Shown one piece after another: positions 17,652-26,383 of a stretch of 64,000 nucleotides of DNA; the stretch's first letter is position 1, and each line of letters starts with the position of its first letter. This stretch comes from Sphingomonas sp. PAMC 26605 (GTDB lineage Bacteria; Pseudomonadota; Alphaproteobacteria; Sphingomonadales; Sphingomonadaceae): positions 2,871,788-2,935,787 of the forward strand of contig NZ_JH584241.1 of the NCBI RefSeq assembly GCF_000241485.1. Reading direction: 5' to 3'. The translations under genes and the position numbers were made by a program. A model generated the notes under the pieces. It searched no databases, was not told the origin of the DNA, and worked only from the letters and a program-made list of their open reading frames with translations.

Positions 17652-18766
17652 TTCGTCACCGGCGCAAAGGAGAAGAGCTGCGTGCGGATCGACGGCGGCG
17701 CACCGGGCGTGAACCACTGCGTGTCCTGAATGTGGCTGGCGGTGACGTAGATCCGACCGTCCGGCCCTTCGGAGAAGGTGTCGGGCCAGCGGAGCCGTTT
17801 GTCGGTCAGCACCGGCTCAACCCGGCTCCCTGCCAGTCGCGTGATCGAATAATGGGTGGGTGAGGTGAGGTACAGGACGCCCGCCTTGCTCATCCACAGA
17901 CCGTCGGCGACATGCGTCGTCGCGACTTTCACGACGGCCTGCGCGCGATCGGTTTCGCTGACCTCGGCGCGGAGCTTCGCCGTGCTGATGCTGTAGAGCG
18001 TCTTGCCCGTCAGCGCCTGATAATACAGCGTCGCGCCGTCGTTCGAGATCGCGATGCCGTCGGACGCGAAGGCGGGCTGGCGGCCATCGGGGCGTACCAG
18101 CGGCTTGCCGTCAATCTCGACCGTCACCGTCTTGTCGATCTGCGTCGAGGGGTGACCATCGAGCGCGCGGAAACTCTTGCCGCTGTCGAGATCGACGACG
18201 ATGATCGCGCCGCGCGTCCCGCTGTCGGTGATATAGCCGGTGCGGCCGTCGGGCGAGAAGCGGATGTCGTTGAGATAGGTGCCCTGCAGCGCGACATCGC
18301 CGGGGATTGCGATCACCTTGACGACGCGATTGCTCGCGAGATCGATCTTGACCAGCTTGGGCGCGCCTTCGAGGATTTTCTCGTTGCCCGGCGCACCGGG
18401 ATCGAGCACCCACAGATTGCCATGGCCGTCGGGGACGATCGACTGGACACAGACGAAATGGTCGGCGACCGATAGCTCGTTGGCCCTGGCGTTGCGCCAG
18501 CTGTTCCATTTGGCATCGGGATAGGGCTCGAGCGTCCCGTCGGACAGGATTTCGGCGACCGAGACCGGCGCGTCATCGGTCCAGCGCGGGAAATTGACGA
18601 AGCGCCTGCCGTCCTCGGTCACCGCGACGCCCGTTACCTGATGATCGAACTGCGCTTCCTGCGTCAGCGCGCCGCGCGCCTGGGCATAAGCAGTGGCGCC
18701 GAACGCCGCTGCGGCGATCACGCCGGCGGCAGCGAGCCCGGCGAGGACGGGTTTGGCTTTGGTCAT
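17648..18766 (-). CDS. Yellow / major-royal-jelly-type beta-propeller protein, secreted
   Basis: 372 residues. The ATG at 18766 has a GGAG ribosome site 8 bases upstream and starts a signal peptide (MTKAKPVLAG to TAYAQ). The body has the Yellow/MRJP (L-dopachrome tautomerase-related) features: FVNFPRW, WVLDPGAP near residue 115, LNDIRFSPDGRTGYITDSG near residue 155 and ASDGIAISNDG near 220. Function in bacteria is unknown; some are thought to be lactonases or sugar-acid binders. The reading frame is open upstream without a stop into the hydrolase remnant at 18767-19710, so automated callers may merge the two; the internal signal peptide argues for a separate protein. Confidence 0.88.
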   Translation of the reverse strand: MTKAKPVLAGLAAAGVIAAAAFGATAYAQARGALTQEAQFDHQVTGVAVTEDGRRFVNFPRWTDDAPVSVAEILSDGTLEPYPDAKWNSWRNARANELSVADHFVCVQSIVPDGHGNLWVLDPGAPGNEKILEGAPKLVKIDLASNRVVKVIAIPGDVALQGTYLNDIRFSPDGRTGYITDSGTRGAIIVVDLDSGKSFRALDGHPSTQIDKTVTVEIDGKPLVRPDGRQPAFASDGIAISNDGATLYYQALTGKTLYSISTAKLRAEVSETDRAQAVVKVATTHVADGLWMSKAGVLYLTSPTHYSITRLAGSRVEPVLTDKRLRWPDTFSEGPDGRIYVTASHIQDTQWFTPGAPPSIRTQLFSFAPVTK

Positions 18767-19710
18767 GATAAGGCTCCGGTCCGTGGTGTCGCTCAGGGTG
18801 GCGGGGTCGCCAGTGAACAGGTGAAGGAGGTGCCGCGCGACCGCGTCCGGATGCTCGCGCTGGATGAAGTGCCCGACGCCCGCCAGCGTGACCACGCCGA
18901 ACGGCCCGCTGAACTTCGCCGGAACGCTCACGCTGGCCGAGGGCGGGTTCACGCCGTCGAGCGCGCCTTGGAAATAGAGCGTCGGCAGCGAAAGCGTGGC
19001 GGTCGCCTTGACCTTGTCCTCGAGCCATTGGCTGCGCGGGTCGGGTTCGGCTTCACCCCAGCGCGCGCGATAGCTGTGCAGCGTGACGTCGACCCAATCG
19101 GGCGTGTCGAACGACCGCGCGACGGAGTCGAATGTGGCTTCGTCGAACCATCCCGATGGCGACCAATTGACCCAATGCAGCCGCGCGAACGCTTTGCGGT
19201 CGTCGCGTACGGCTTGCTCCCCGCGCGCGGTCGCCATGAACCAGTGATACCATTGCCGCTGCGCCTGCTCGAAGGGGGGGTGGGCATGCCGCCGAGCCGC
19301 GACGGGGTTGCCAGCATCGCCATCCGTTCGACGCGGTCGGGCCAGCCCACCGCGAGCGCCTCGGCGGTGTTCGAGCCCCAGTCATGCCCCGCGACCATGA
19401 ACCGGTCGATGCCGAGGCCGTCGATCAGCGCGATCATGTCGATCGCCAGCATCGCGCTGTTGCCCGTGCGCGGGGCGTGACCGAGCAGGCGGCTCTCGCC
19501 GAAACCGCGCAAGGTCGGCACGATCGTGCGCAGGCCCGTGTCGTTGAGCTGGCGTGCGACCGAGGTCCAACTCGTCGCATCGTCGGGCCAGCCGTGGATC
19601 AGCAGCACCACCGGGCCGTCGCGCGGACCGCTATCGGTATAGGCGATCGTCAGGTCGGCTATGGCCAGACTTTCTCGCGCGATGCCCGCACTGGCTGAGT
19701 CAGGAGACAT
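18767..19710 (-). pseudogene. Epoxide-hydrolase-like alpha/beta-hydrolase, frameshifted
   Basis: The N-terminal half starts at the ATG at 19710 and contains the oxyanion motif HGWPDD and the nucleophile motif GHDWGSN. After GGMPTPP the frame is lost. The expected continuation (FEQAQRQWYHWF and on to GVGHFIQREHPDAV, with the catalytic His) is read in another frame from about 19273 on. The break is a run of seven G on the plus strand at 19274-19280; eight would restore the frame. So one base is missing, either a real mutation or a homopolymer sequencing error. A second oddity is that no stop codon separates the C-terminal frame from the Yellow-type gene. It belongs to the group with the SDR. 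Confidence 0.82.
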
Positions 19711-19987
19711 TCGGTGGGTGTTTCTGGCTGGGGATCCAGCTGCGGTAACCAACCGCCCAACCGCCTGTTCCCACGGACGTGAAAACGCGGGTCGTTGGTC
19801 TTTGCCAGGACGACGGGTGGGGGCAGGTTTCGATCGGCGGCGGGTGAACGCGCGGCGATGCCGAGGATGCACCGAACACCTGCCTTTAGCATCCGGTTGG
19901 CCGTTCATCGCCGGCGTGCAATATGATGTTCGTGTTTTCGAGTTAGCATGGGCCCGCCGCTGGTCGACACGGCTTTAAGGACGATTG

Positions 19988-20845
19988 ATGCGCGCATTTC
20001 CGCTTTCGCACCTGCTTGTTTCCGGTCTCGTCGCGAGCCTCCTCGTCCCGACCCCTGCGGCCGCGAGCTCGCCCGAGCTTATCGGGCTCGAGCGTCAGCT
20101 GAGCATGCTGGTCGCGGCGAATTCGGGGCAATATGGCATTGCCGCGCTCGACCTGCGCGACGGCTCGACCGTGGCGATCAACGGCGACACGCCGTTTCCA
20201 ATGGCGAGCACGGTCAAGATCGCCATCGCAGCAGCCTATCTCGCCGAGGTCGATCAAGGCCGAAGGAGCCTCGGCGATATGGTCCTCGGCCGCTCTGCCG
20301 CGAAAGTCCTGGAGCTGATGATCGTGCGGAGCGACAATCACGCCGCCGATCAGGTGCTGGCGGCGCTCGGTGGCCCGGTTGCGGTACAGCAGTGGCTCTC
20401 GTCGCACAATATCGTCGGCATCCGCGTCGACCGCACCATCGACCAGCTGCTTCGGGAGCGCGGCCACCTGGCCGACAGCAAGGATGTCGCCACGCCGGTC
20501 GCCATGGTCGCGCTCTTGCACAAGCTCGACAGTGGGGCAGTGTTGTCGGCGCAAAGCCGCGCCTTTCTGTTCGAGCTGATGCGCCGATGCGAGACGGGCA
20601 CACGCCGCATCCGCGCGATGCTGCCCGCTGGTACCCCGGTCGAGGACAAGACTGGCACACTCGACGGCGTCACGAATGACGTGGGGTTCATCACCATGCC
20701 GGACGGCCACCGCGTTGCCGTCGCGGTCTTTGCGCGGGGTGGACGCGATCGCCAGCCGGTCATCGCTGCTGCCGCTCGCGTCATCTATGACCGCTTCGCG
20801 GATACCGCACTCACCGCACTGTCGTACTTCCTGCGACTGCGGTGA
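19988..20845 (+). CDS. Class A beta-lactamase-like serine hydrolase, atypical
   Basis: 285 residues from the ATG at 19988, with AAGGA 8 bases upstream and a signal peptide ending AAAS. Three class A motifs are visible: STVK with Ser74/Lys77, SDN at 115-117 and KTG at 221-223. The usual omega-loop motif (R-x-D-R-x-E-P-x-L-N) reads RVDRTIDQLL here, so the position of the deacylating Glu166 holds Ile and Asn170 is Leu. The spacing between STVK and SDN is about 41 residues instead of 60. It may be acylated by beta-lactams but is unlikely to turn them over by the normal class A mechanism. A peptidoglycan or other serine-hydrolase role is possible. Confidence 0.85.
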   Translation: MRAFPLSHLLVSGLVASLLVPTPAAASSPELIGLERQLSMLVAANSGQYGIAALDLRDGSTVAINGDTPFPMASTVKIAIAAAYLAEVDQGRRSLGDMVLGRSAAKVLELMIVRSDNHAADQVLAALGGPVAVQQWLSSHNIVGIRVDRTIDQLLRERGHLADSKDVATPVAMVALLHKLDSGAVLSAQSRAFLFELMRRCETGTRRIRAMLPAGTPVEDKTGTLDGVTNDVGFITMPDGHRVAVAVFARGGRDRQPVIAAAARVIYDRFADTALTALSYFLRLR

Positions 20846-20896
20846 CTCGGCCCCGACCGGTCGCGCCCTTCATTTCGGACCGGGAAAGGCGAGCGC

Positions 20897-21655
20897 GTGA
20901 AGAATATCTTTCCCATGTCGCCGCTGATCGGAACCGCAGGCTGGGCCATCCCGGCCCTCGATCGCCCATTGCTCTCGCAAGCGGGAACGGCGCTGCAACG
21001 GTATGCGGCAACGCTGCCCTGCGTGGAGGTGAACTCCTCTTTCTACAAGCCGCATCGGCGCTCGACATGGGAACGCTGGGCGGCATCGGTGCCGGATGGC
21101 TTCCGCTTCGCCGTCAAGATCCCGAAGGACATCAGTCATGTTCGACGATTGGTCGATACGACGGATCGGCTCGATCGGTTTCTGAATGAAGCCACGGGTC
21201 TCGGCGACAAGCTGGCCGTTCTCCTCCTGCAGCTCCCGCCGAGCCTGGCCTTCGACGCGGACGTGGTCGCGCGCTTCCTCGAAGCGCTGTCGTCCCGGAA
21301 CGAAACGCAGATCGTATGCGAGCCGCGTCACCCGAGCTGGTTCTCGCCCGAGGCCGACGCGTTGATGACCGAACGGCGGGTGGCGCGCGTGGCCGCGGAT
21401 CCTGCCCGGATCCCCGAGGCGGGCCGCCCGGGGGGCTGGCGCGGTTTGAGCTATTGGAGGTTGCACGGCTCGCCTGTGATGTACCGATCGGCCTATGGGG
21501 AGGCGCGCCTGCGCTTCTATGCCAACGCGATCGCAGCAGACCTTGCTGCGGGGCGGCCGGCATGGTGCGTGTTCGATAACACCGCGTCCTCGGCTGCACT
21601 TGGCGATGCGCTGAACCTTCTGCAGCTGTTCCATAGCACGCGCTCCGCATCGTGA
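20897..21655 (+). CDS. DUF72 family TIM-barrel protein
   Basis: 252 residues from GTG at 20897, which has GGAAAGG about 8 bases upstream; an ATG at 20915 is the alternative. The DUF72 (YecE) signatures are present: IGTAGW at the N-terminus, VEVNSSFYKPHRRSTWERW near residue 45, FRFAVKIPKDISH near 75, LLLQLPPSL near 110 and CVFDNTASSAAL near the end. The biochemical function of the family is not established. It stands 51 bases after the beta-lactamase-like gene, so co-transcription is possible. Confidence 0.9.
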   Translation: MKNIFPMSPLIGTAGWAIPALDRPLLSQAGTALQRYAATLPCVEVNSSFYKPHRRSTWERWAASVPDGFRFAVKIPKDISHVRRLVDTTDRLDRFLNEATGLGDKLAVLLLQLPPSLAFDADVVARFLEALSSRNETQIVCEPRHPSWFSPEADALMTERRVARVAADPARIPEAGRPGGWRGLSYWRLHGSPVMYRSAYGEARLRFYANAIAADLAAGRPAWCVFDNTASSAALGDALNLLQLFHSTRSAS

Positions 21656-21739
21656 TCGTGTCGCAACGCACGGGGTGTTTGAACGCGGTCCTCGATCGCG
21701 CATTGGTATCGGGTATCTCGGACGGTCCGTCGTCGTCGA

Positions 21740-22080
21740 CGATGATTGGTGGTTGAGGTCGGCGCGGACTTCATGCGGAAGCTCCCAGCGGTGTCGTTGG
21801 CGAACACGCCGCCGTTCAGCTTGCTCTTCGCGACCTTGCCCTCGGCGCTGACCAACCGATCATCGGTGTAGCGATAGTGCGCCAGGCTCGGCACGCGGTT
21901 GCCGATCTTGTCGATCTCGGTATTGGCGCCGCCGAGCGCTCCGGGCTGCGCCTCAGGTGGTGACGATGTTCGCCGCAGTGTCGATCGTGTCGAGCAGCGT
22001 GCTGTCGCGGCGATAAACGCGGATTGTGCTCGAGCCGATGATCACCGGCGGGCCGTCGAAGGTCGGCTTTCGCGACCCAG
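21740..22080 (-). pseudogene. Broken gene remnant, unrecognised (possibly phage or tail-type protein)
   Basis: Two protein-like segments are found in different frames on the minus strand. Segment A (about 22079 down to the stop at 21953) encodes PTFDGPPVIIGSSTIRVYRR and ends NIVTT. Segment B (about 21960 to 21740) includes GANTEIDKIGNRVPSLAHYR and SKLNGGVFANDTAG. Both have good composition for folded protein, but neither has a start or full length, so this looks like decayed coding sequence. I do not recognise the family; phage structural protein is only a guess. The whole 466-base gap from 21656 to 22121 holds nothing else I can support. Confidence 0.35.
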
Positions 22081-22121
22081 ACAGAGCGGTGTGATGCCGC
22101 CGCTGGATCACATGCGTCCGC

Positions 22122-23048
22122 CTACGCGCCGACAGCGACGGCGGCGGCCTCTTCGCTAACGGAAGTCCAGCGGAGCCGATCGATCAACACGCGCAATGCC
22201 GGCGTGACCTGTCGGCTGGGGTAATAGAGGTGGCAGCCGGGGAAGGCGGGGCACCAGGATTCGAGAACTTGGATCAGCCGGCCATCGGCGATCTCCGCCG
22301 CGACATCGTGATCCAACATATACCCCAGCCCCGCGCCCGCTCGGACCGCGGCGGCCGCCAGATGCTCGTCGTTCACGATAAGCTGTCCGCCCGGGCGAAA
22401 CTTGATGTCACGCCCGTCGCGCTCGAATTCCCAGGGAAGCAGGCCACCCCCGCCGAGCAGCCGGTAGTTGATGCAATTGTGCCCCTCCAGATCGGCGGGG
22501 GACGCGGGCCGGGGGCGGCCCTCGAAATAGCCCGGCGTGCCGACCACGAGTGTGCGCAGCGAAGGGCCTACCGGCACCGCCACCATGTCGAGATCGACCG
22601 TCTCGCCCAGCCGGATCCCCGCGTCGAAGCCGCCCGCCACGAGATCGACCAGCCGATCCTCGACGATCACCTCGACCGATATGTCGGGATGCTCGCGCAG
22701 GAAACGTGGCAAAGTCGGCGCCAATATCGTGCGCGCGGCATAGCCGAACGTCGTCAGCCGGATGGCGCCCGATGGGACACCGCGCCAGTCGGCCAGCGCC
22801 GACAATCCGCGCGCAACCTCCGCCAGCGCCGGGTCGAGCGAGCGCAGCAGGCGCTCGCCGGCCGCGGTCGGCGCAACGCTGCGTGTCGTGCGCGCGAGGA
22901 GGCGGACCCCCAATCGCGCTTCGAGGCTGCGCATCGCGTGACTGAGCGCCGAGGGCGAGAGACCGAGTTCGGCCGCCGCACGGGTGAAGCTTCGCGCACG
23001 TGCGACCGCCGCGTAGGCAACCAGATCGTCGAGGTCGCCACGCTTCAT
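22122..23048 (-). CDS. LysR-family regulator divergent from aldo/keto reductase
   Basis: 308 residues, the standard LysR length. The N-terminal winged helix reads FTRAAAELGLSPSALSHAMR, followed by LEARLGVRLLARTTRSV. The effector domain contains GFDAGIRLGETV, typical of the CrgA/YhjC-like group. It is divergent from the aldo/keto reductase gene at 23147 with a 98-base gap, so that gene is its likely target along with itself. Confidence 0.93.
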   Translation of the reverse strand: MKRGDLDDLVAYAAVARARSFTRAAAELGLSPSALSHAMRSLEARLGVRLLARTTRSVAPTAAGERLLRSLDPALAEVARGLSALADWRGVPSGAIRLTTFGYAARTILAPTLPRFLREHPDISVEVIVEDRLVDLVAGGFDAGIRLGETVDLDMVAVPVGPSLRTLVVGTPGYFEGRPRPASPADLEGHNCINYRLLGGGGLLPWEFERDGRDIKFRPGGQLIVNDEHLAAAAVRAGAGLGYMLDHDVAAEIADGRLIQVLESWCPAFPGCHLYYPSRQVTPALRVLIDRLRWTSVSEEAAAVAVGA

Positions 23049-23063
23049 TGCTGCATTTCCTTC

Positions 23064-23075
23064 ACAAGCCCTTGT
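23064..23075. promoter_or_regulatory. Candidate LysR dyad ACAAG-CC-CTTGT
   Basis: A perfect 5-bp inverted repeat with a 2-base spacer lies in the divergent LysR/aldo-keto reductase promoter, 16 bases from the LysR start. AACAAGG appears again at 23102-23108. The dyad is short, so chance is possible. It is listed because it is the only symmetric element in the gap. Confidence 0.3.
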
Positions 23076-23146
23076 CGCAGATGAGGGCTAATCCGGCGGC
23101 GAACAAGGTTTATCTCCGGGGGCAGACCTTTCAAGGAGCAACAGCA

Positions 23147-24256
23147 ATGACCCTCGCCACCTATCGGACGCTCGGACGCTCCGGCTTGACCGTCAGCCCG
23201 CTTGCCCTCGGCACGATGACCTTCGGCGCTGGGCGGTGGGGCGCTGACGAAGCGACGTCACGCGCGATCTTCGACGCCTATATCGAGGCCGGCGGCAATT
23301 TCGCCGATACCGCCGACGTCTATTCCGGCGGGGAGAGCGAGGCGATGCTCGGCCGCTTTGTCGCCGAACGGGGAAACCGCGACCGGATGGTGATCGCGAC
23401 CAAATCGGGCTTCCCGCGGACCGACGGGACGCCGCTCGCTGGCGGCAATTCGGCGCGCAATATCCGCGACGGGATCGAAGGATCGTTGCGCCGGATCGGC
23501 ACCGATTTCATCGACATGTACTGGACGCACGTCTGGGACCGAACGACACCGCCCGAGGAAGTGCTCCGCGCGCTGACCGACGCGGTCCGGCGTGGTGACA
23601 TTCTGTATTACGGCTTCTCCAATGCGCCGGCGTGGTACGCCGCGCAGATCGCGACGCTTGCCCGCGCGCATGGTCTGCCCGAGCCGATCGGCCTGCAATA
23701 TTCCTATTCGCTGATCGATCGCGGCGTCGAACTGGACGTGATGCCTGCCGGGCAGGCGCTCGGGCTGGGCCTCGTCGCCTGGAGCCCATTGGCGGCCGGC
23801 ATGCTGACCGGCAAATACGGCCGCGAGAAGATCGCCGAGGCCGGTCCCGCGGGAAGCCTGCCCAACCGTGCCGGCGTGGCCGCGGTCAACGGGAGCGACG
23901 GCCGCCTGAATGGCGACAATCCCTTTGGTGGCATGCTGTTCACCGAACAGAATTTTACGGTGGTGGACGCGGTGCGCTCGGTTGCGGCTGAAATCGGTCG
24001 TCCGATGGCGCAGGTCGCGCTGGCCTGGGTCGCGGCGCGCGGTGGCGTCTCGTCCGTCCTGGTGGGGGCGAGCCGACCTGAACAGCTGAAGGAAAACATC
24101 GCCGCGCTCGACATCGTCTTCAGCGCCGAGCAGCAGGCGCGCCTGGATGCCGCAGGCGCGCCACCGATGCTCAATCCGTACTTCATATTCGATCTGCCGC
24201 GTTCGCGTATTTTCGGCGGTCAGGAGATCGAGCCGTGGGCGCCGGCTTTGGTCTGA
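23147..24256 (+). CDS. Aldo/keto reductase
   Basis: 369 residues from the ATG at 23147, with AAGGAGC about 8 bases upstream. The family pattern begins YRTLGRSGLTVSPLALGTMT. Catalytic residues are visible as Asp and Tyr in FADTADVYSGG, Lys in ATKSGF and His in YWTHVWD. GFSNAPAW and the C-terminal cofactor-binding stretch VLVGASRPEQLKENI are in place. It is an NAD(P)H-dependent reductase of the AKR 'YghZ/YajO-like' branch acting on aldehydes or ketones; the substrate is unknown. It is probably controlled by the divergent LysR. Confidence 0.92.
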   Translation: MTLATYRTLGRSGLTVSPLALGTMTFGAGRWGADEATSRAIFDAYIEAGGNFADTADVYSGGESEAMLGRFVAERGNRDRMVIATKSGFPRTDGTPLAGGNSARNIRDGIEGSLRRIGTDFIDMYWTHVWDRTTPPEEVLRALTDAVRRGDILYYGFSNAPAWYAAQIATLARAHGLPEPIGLQYSYSLIDRGVELDVMPAGQALGLGLVAWSPLAAGMLTGKYGREKIAEAGPAGSLPNRAGVAAVNGSDGRLNGDNPFGGMLFTEQNFTVVDAVRSVAAEIGRPMAQVALAWVAARGGVSSVLVGASRPEQLKENIAALDIVFSAEQQARLDAAGAPPMLNPYFIFDLPRSRIFGGQEIEPWAPALV

Positions 24257-24356
24257 GGGAAGGGGAGGGCGGCGTCGAGCTGCGAGCCATGTTCCCGCCC
24301 CCCCCGCAGAACCGCAGTCACGCTTCGAATGTCGCCCCAGCGAAAGCTCGGCTCAA

Positions 24357-24566
24357 GTGATCGCGCGCACCGTCGTCGATCGCAACCGGTTGACCGGCGG
24401 CGGCATCGCCTCCGGCCTGGATGAATCGCTCAAACTGATCGCGCTGATCAGCGGCACCGCGGCGGCGATGAACGTGCAACTCGGCACGCAATATTATCCC
24501 AATCCGCCCGTGACCAGCGCGATCCCAGCCTCGGTGCCGATGCCCGCGCTGCCGACGCCGCCTTGA
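24357..24566 (+). pseudogene. C-terminal remnant of a DJ-1/PfpI family protein
   Basis: About 70 codons in one frame read VDRNRLTGGGIASGLDESLK, then a helix, then VQLGTQYYPNPP, ending at a stop at 24566. This is the C-terminal third of DJ-1/PfpI proteins of the isonitrile-hydratase-like group (pattern DRN-x-x-TGGG-x-x-G-x-D, then Q-x-x-x-x-Y-x-P-x-PP). The nucleophile-Cys domain that should precede it is absent: upstream is the aldo/keto reductase tail and out-of-frame sequence. The rest of the gap to 24897 shows no gene I can support. Confidence 0.7.
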
Positions 24567-24897
24567 TCGCATCGCTGCACAGCGCCGTCCAGGGCTGCGC
24601 TCGCTCGAAGTCGATCGCCGCAGAGCAGGTCACGAGCGCGAGTGGCAGTATCGCACCCCCTTGGCGTCGTTCCCCGCTGCCATATTGGCGCATGTTGGTC
24701 TTTGTGCTCACCGAGGCGGAGATCGGCCTGCATGCGGAGGCGAGCTTATCGATTGCGCTCTTTCGCGGAGGGAGCGGCGACTGCATTGGCCGCGCAAAAA
24801 ATTCAGCCCTCGCAGAAAGATCCTTCCGCGGTGGCTTCCCGATCGCGTCGAGGCTGCCATAGTGGTGGCGAGAGATGCCAAGGACGGGGGAAGTCAC

Positions 24898-26313
24898 ATG
24901 AAGAATGCCGCAACGGTCGCCATCGGTCTGGCGACTCTGACGAGCCTGTTCGCGGCGCAACCCGGCGCGGCGCAAACGCTGCGGCCGGACCAGCAGGCGT
25001 TCCGTGCGCTCTACAAGGAAATGGTCGAGACCGACACCAGCATCACGACGGGCAGCTGCACCGCGCTTGCCGGCAAGGTCGCCGAACGTTTCAGGGCGGC
25101 AGGGTTTACCGACGCGCAGATCACGCCTTTCTCGGTCCCCGATCACCCCAAGGAGGGCGGGCTCGTCATCGTCTATCCGGGCAGCTCGAAGACGGTGAAG
25201 CCGATGTTGCTGCTCGGCCATATCGACGTGGTCGTGGCCAAGCGCGAGGATTGGGTGCGCGACCCATACACGCTGATCGAGGAAAACGGCTATTTCTACG
25301 GCCGCGGCACCGCCGACATGAAGGCGCTCGACGCGATCTGGGTCGACAGCCTGCTCCGCTTCAAGCAGCAGGGGTATCGCCCCAAGCGGACGATCAAGCT
25401 CGCGCTGACCTGTGGCGAGGAGACGAGCTGGGCGTTCAACGGCGCCTCCTGGCTCGCGGCGAACAAGCCCGATCTCATCGCCGCCGAATTCGCGCTCAAC
25501 GAGGGCGGCGGCGGGCGCAGCGACGGGCATGGCAAGCTCGTCATCTCGACGCTCCACGTCGGCGAGAAGACCGCGATCAATTACCGGATCGAGGCGACCA
25601 ATCCGGGCGGCCATAGCTCTGCACCGGTCAAGGAAAACGCGATCTACCAGCTGTCCGACGCCCTGGTCCGGCTGCGCGGCTATGATTTCCCCGTGATGAT
25701 GACCGACACGACCAAGGCGTATTTCCGCAATGCCGGCGCCGCGCGCGGCGATGCGATGGGGCGCGCGATGATCGCGCTCGCCGCCAACCCGGCCGATACC
25801 GCCGCGCTCGCGCTGGTCGATACCGACAAGAGCTATCACTCGATGCTGCGTACGACGTGCGTCGCGACGCTGCTCGACGGCGGCCATGCCAACAATGCGC
25901 TGCCGCAGCGCGCCGGCGCCAACATCAATTGCCGCATCTTCCCAGGCGTTTCGCCCGATGCAGTGCGCGACCAGCTCGCGAAGGTCGCCGCCGATCCCGC
26001 GCTTACGGTGAAGCAGACCGACAGTCGCGGGCCGGTCGCCAAGCCGGTGCCGCTCGACCCGAAGATCATCGGTCCGGCAAAGGCACTGCTCGCAAAATAT
26101 TACCCCGGCGTGCCGCTGAGCCCGATGATGTCGACCGGCGCGACCGACGGCATTTTCCTCGAGGCGATCGGCATTCCGGTCTACGGCCCGCCGGGCACCT
26201 ATGGCGACCCCGACGGGAATGGCACGCACGGTCTCAACGAGCGCGCGATCGTCAAGGCGGTCTATTCGGGCCGCGACTATCTGTTCGACCTGATCAAGGC
26301 CTATGCGGGCTGA
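24898..26313 (+). CDS. Secreted M20 family metallopeptidase
   Basis: 471 residues from the ATG at 24898 (ribosome site GGGGGAAG), with a signal peptide ending GAAQT. Zinc-site motifs of M20/M25/M40 peptidases are present: LLLGHIDVV with the His ligand, GRGTADMK with the bridging Asp, and CGEETSW with the Glu pair. TNPGGHSS marks the dimerisation-domain lid and GTHGLNER the final His ligand. It is a di- or tripeptidase or aminoacylase acting in the periplasm. It is followed 70 bases later by an M28 peptidase gene in the same direction. Confidence 0.93.
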   Translation: MKNAATVAIGLATLTSLFAAQPGAAQTLRPDQQAFRALYKEMVETDTSITTGSCTALAGKVAERFRAAGFTDAQITPFSVPDHPKEGGLVIVYPGSSKTVKPMLLLGHIDVVVAKREDWVRDPYTLIEENGYFYGRGTADMKALDAIWVDSLLRFKQQGYRPKRTIKLALTCGEETSWAFNGASWLAANKPDLIAAEFALNEGGGGRSDGHGKLVISTLHVGEKTAINYRIEATNPGGHSSAPVKENAIYQLSDALVRLRGYDFPVMMTDTTKAYFRNAGAARGDAMGRAMIALAANPADTAALALVDTDKSYHSMLRTTCVATLLDGGHANNALPQRAGANINCRIFPGVSPDAVRDQLAKVAADPALTVKQTDSRGPVAKPVPLDPKIIGPAKALLAKYYPGVPLSPMMSTGATDGIFLEAIGIPVYGPPGTYGDPDGNGTHGLNERAIVKAVYSGRDYLFDLIKAYAG

Positions 26314-26383
26314 CCGACGCCGATACATCGAACGATCGTGATACTCGCCGGGGCGATCGGTCCCGGCAGCTGGGGGCATTGCT

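Noticed and set aside
24448-24733. Small minus-strand frame opposite the DJ-1 remnant
   Set aside because: No convincing start and no recognisable protein; the plus-strand DJ-1 similarity explains part of it.
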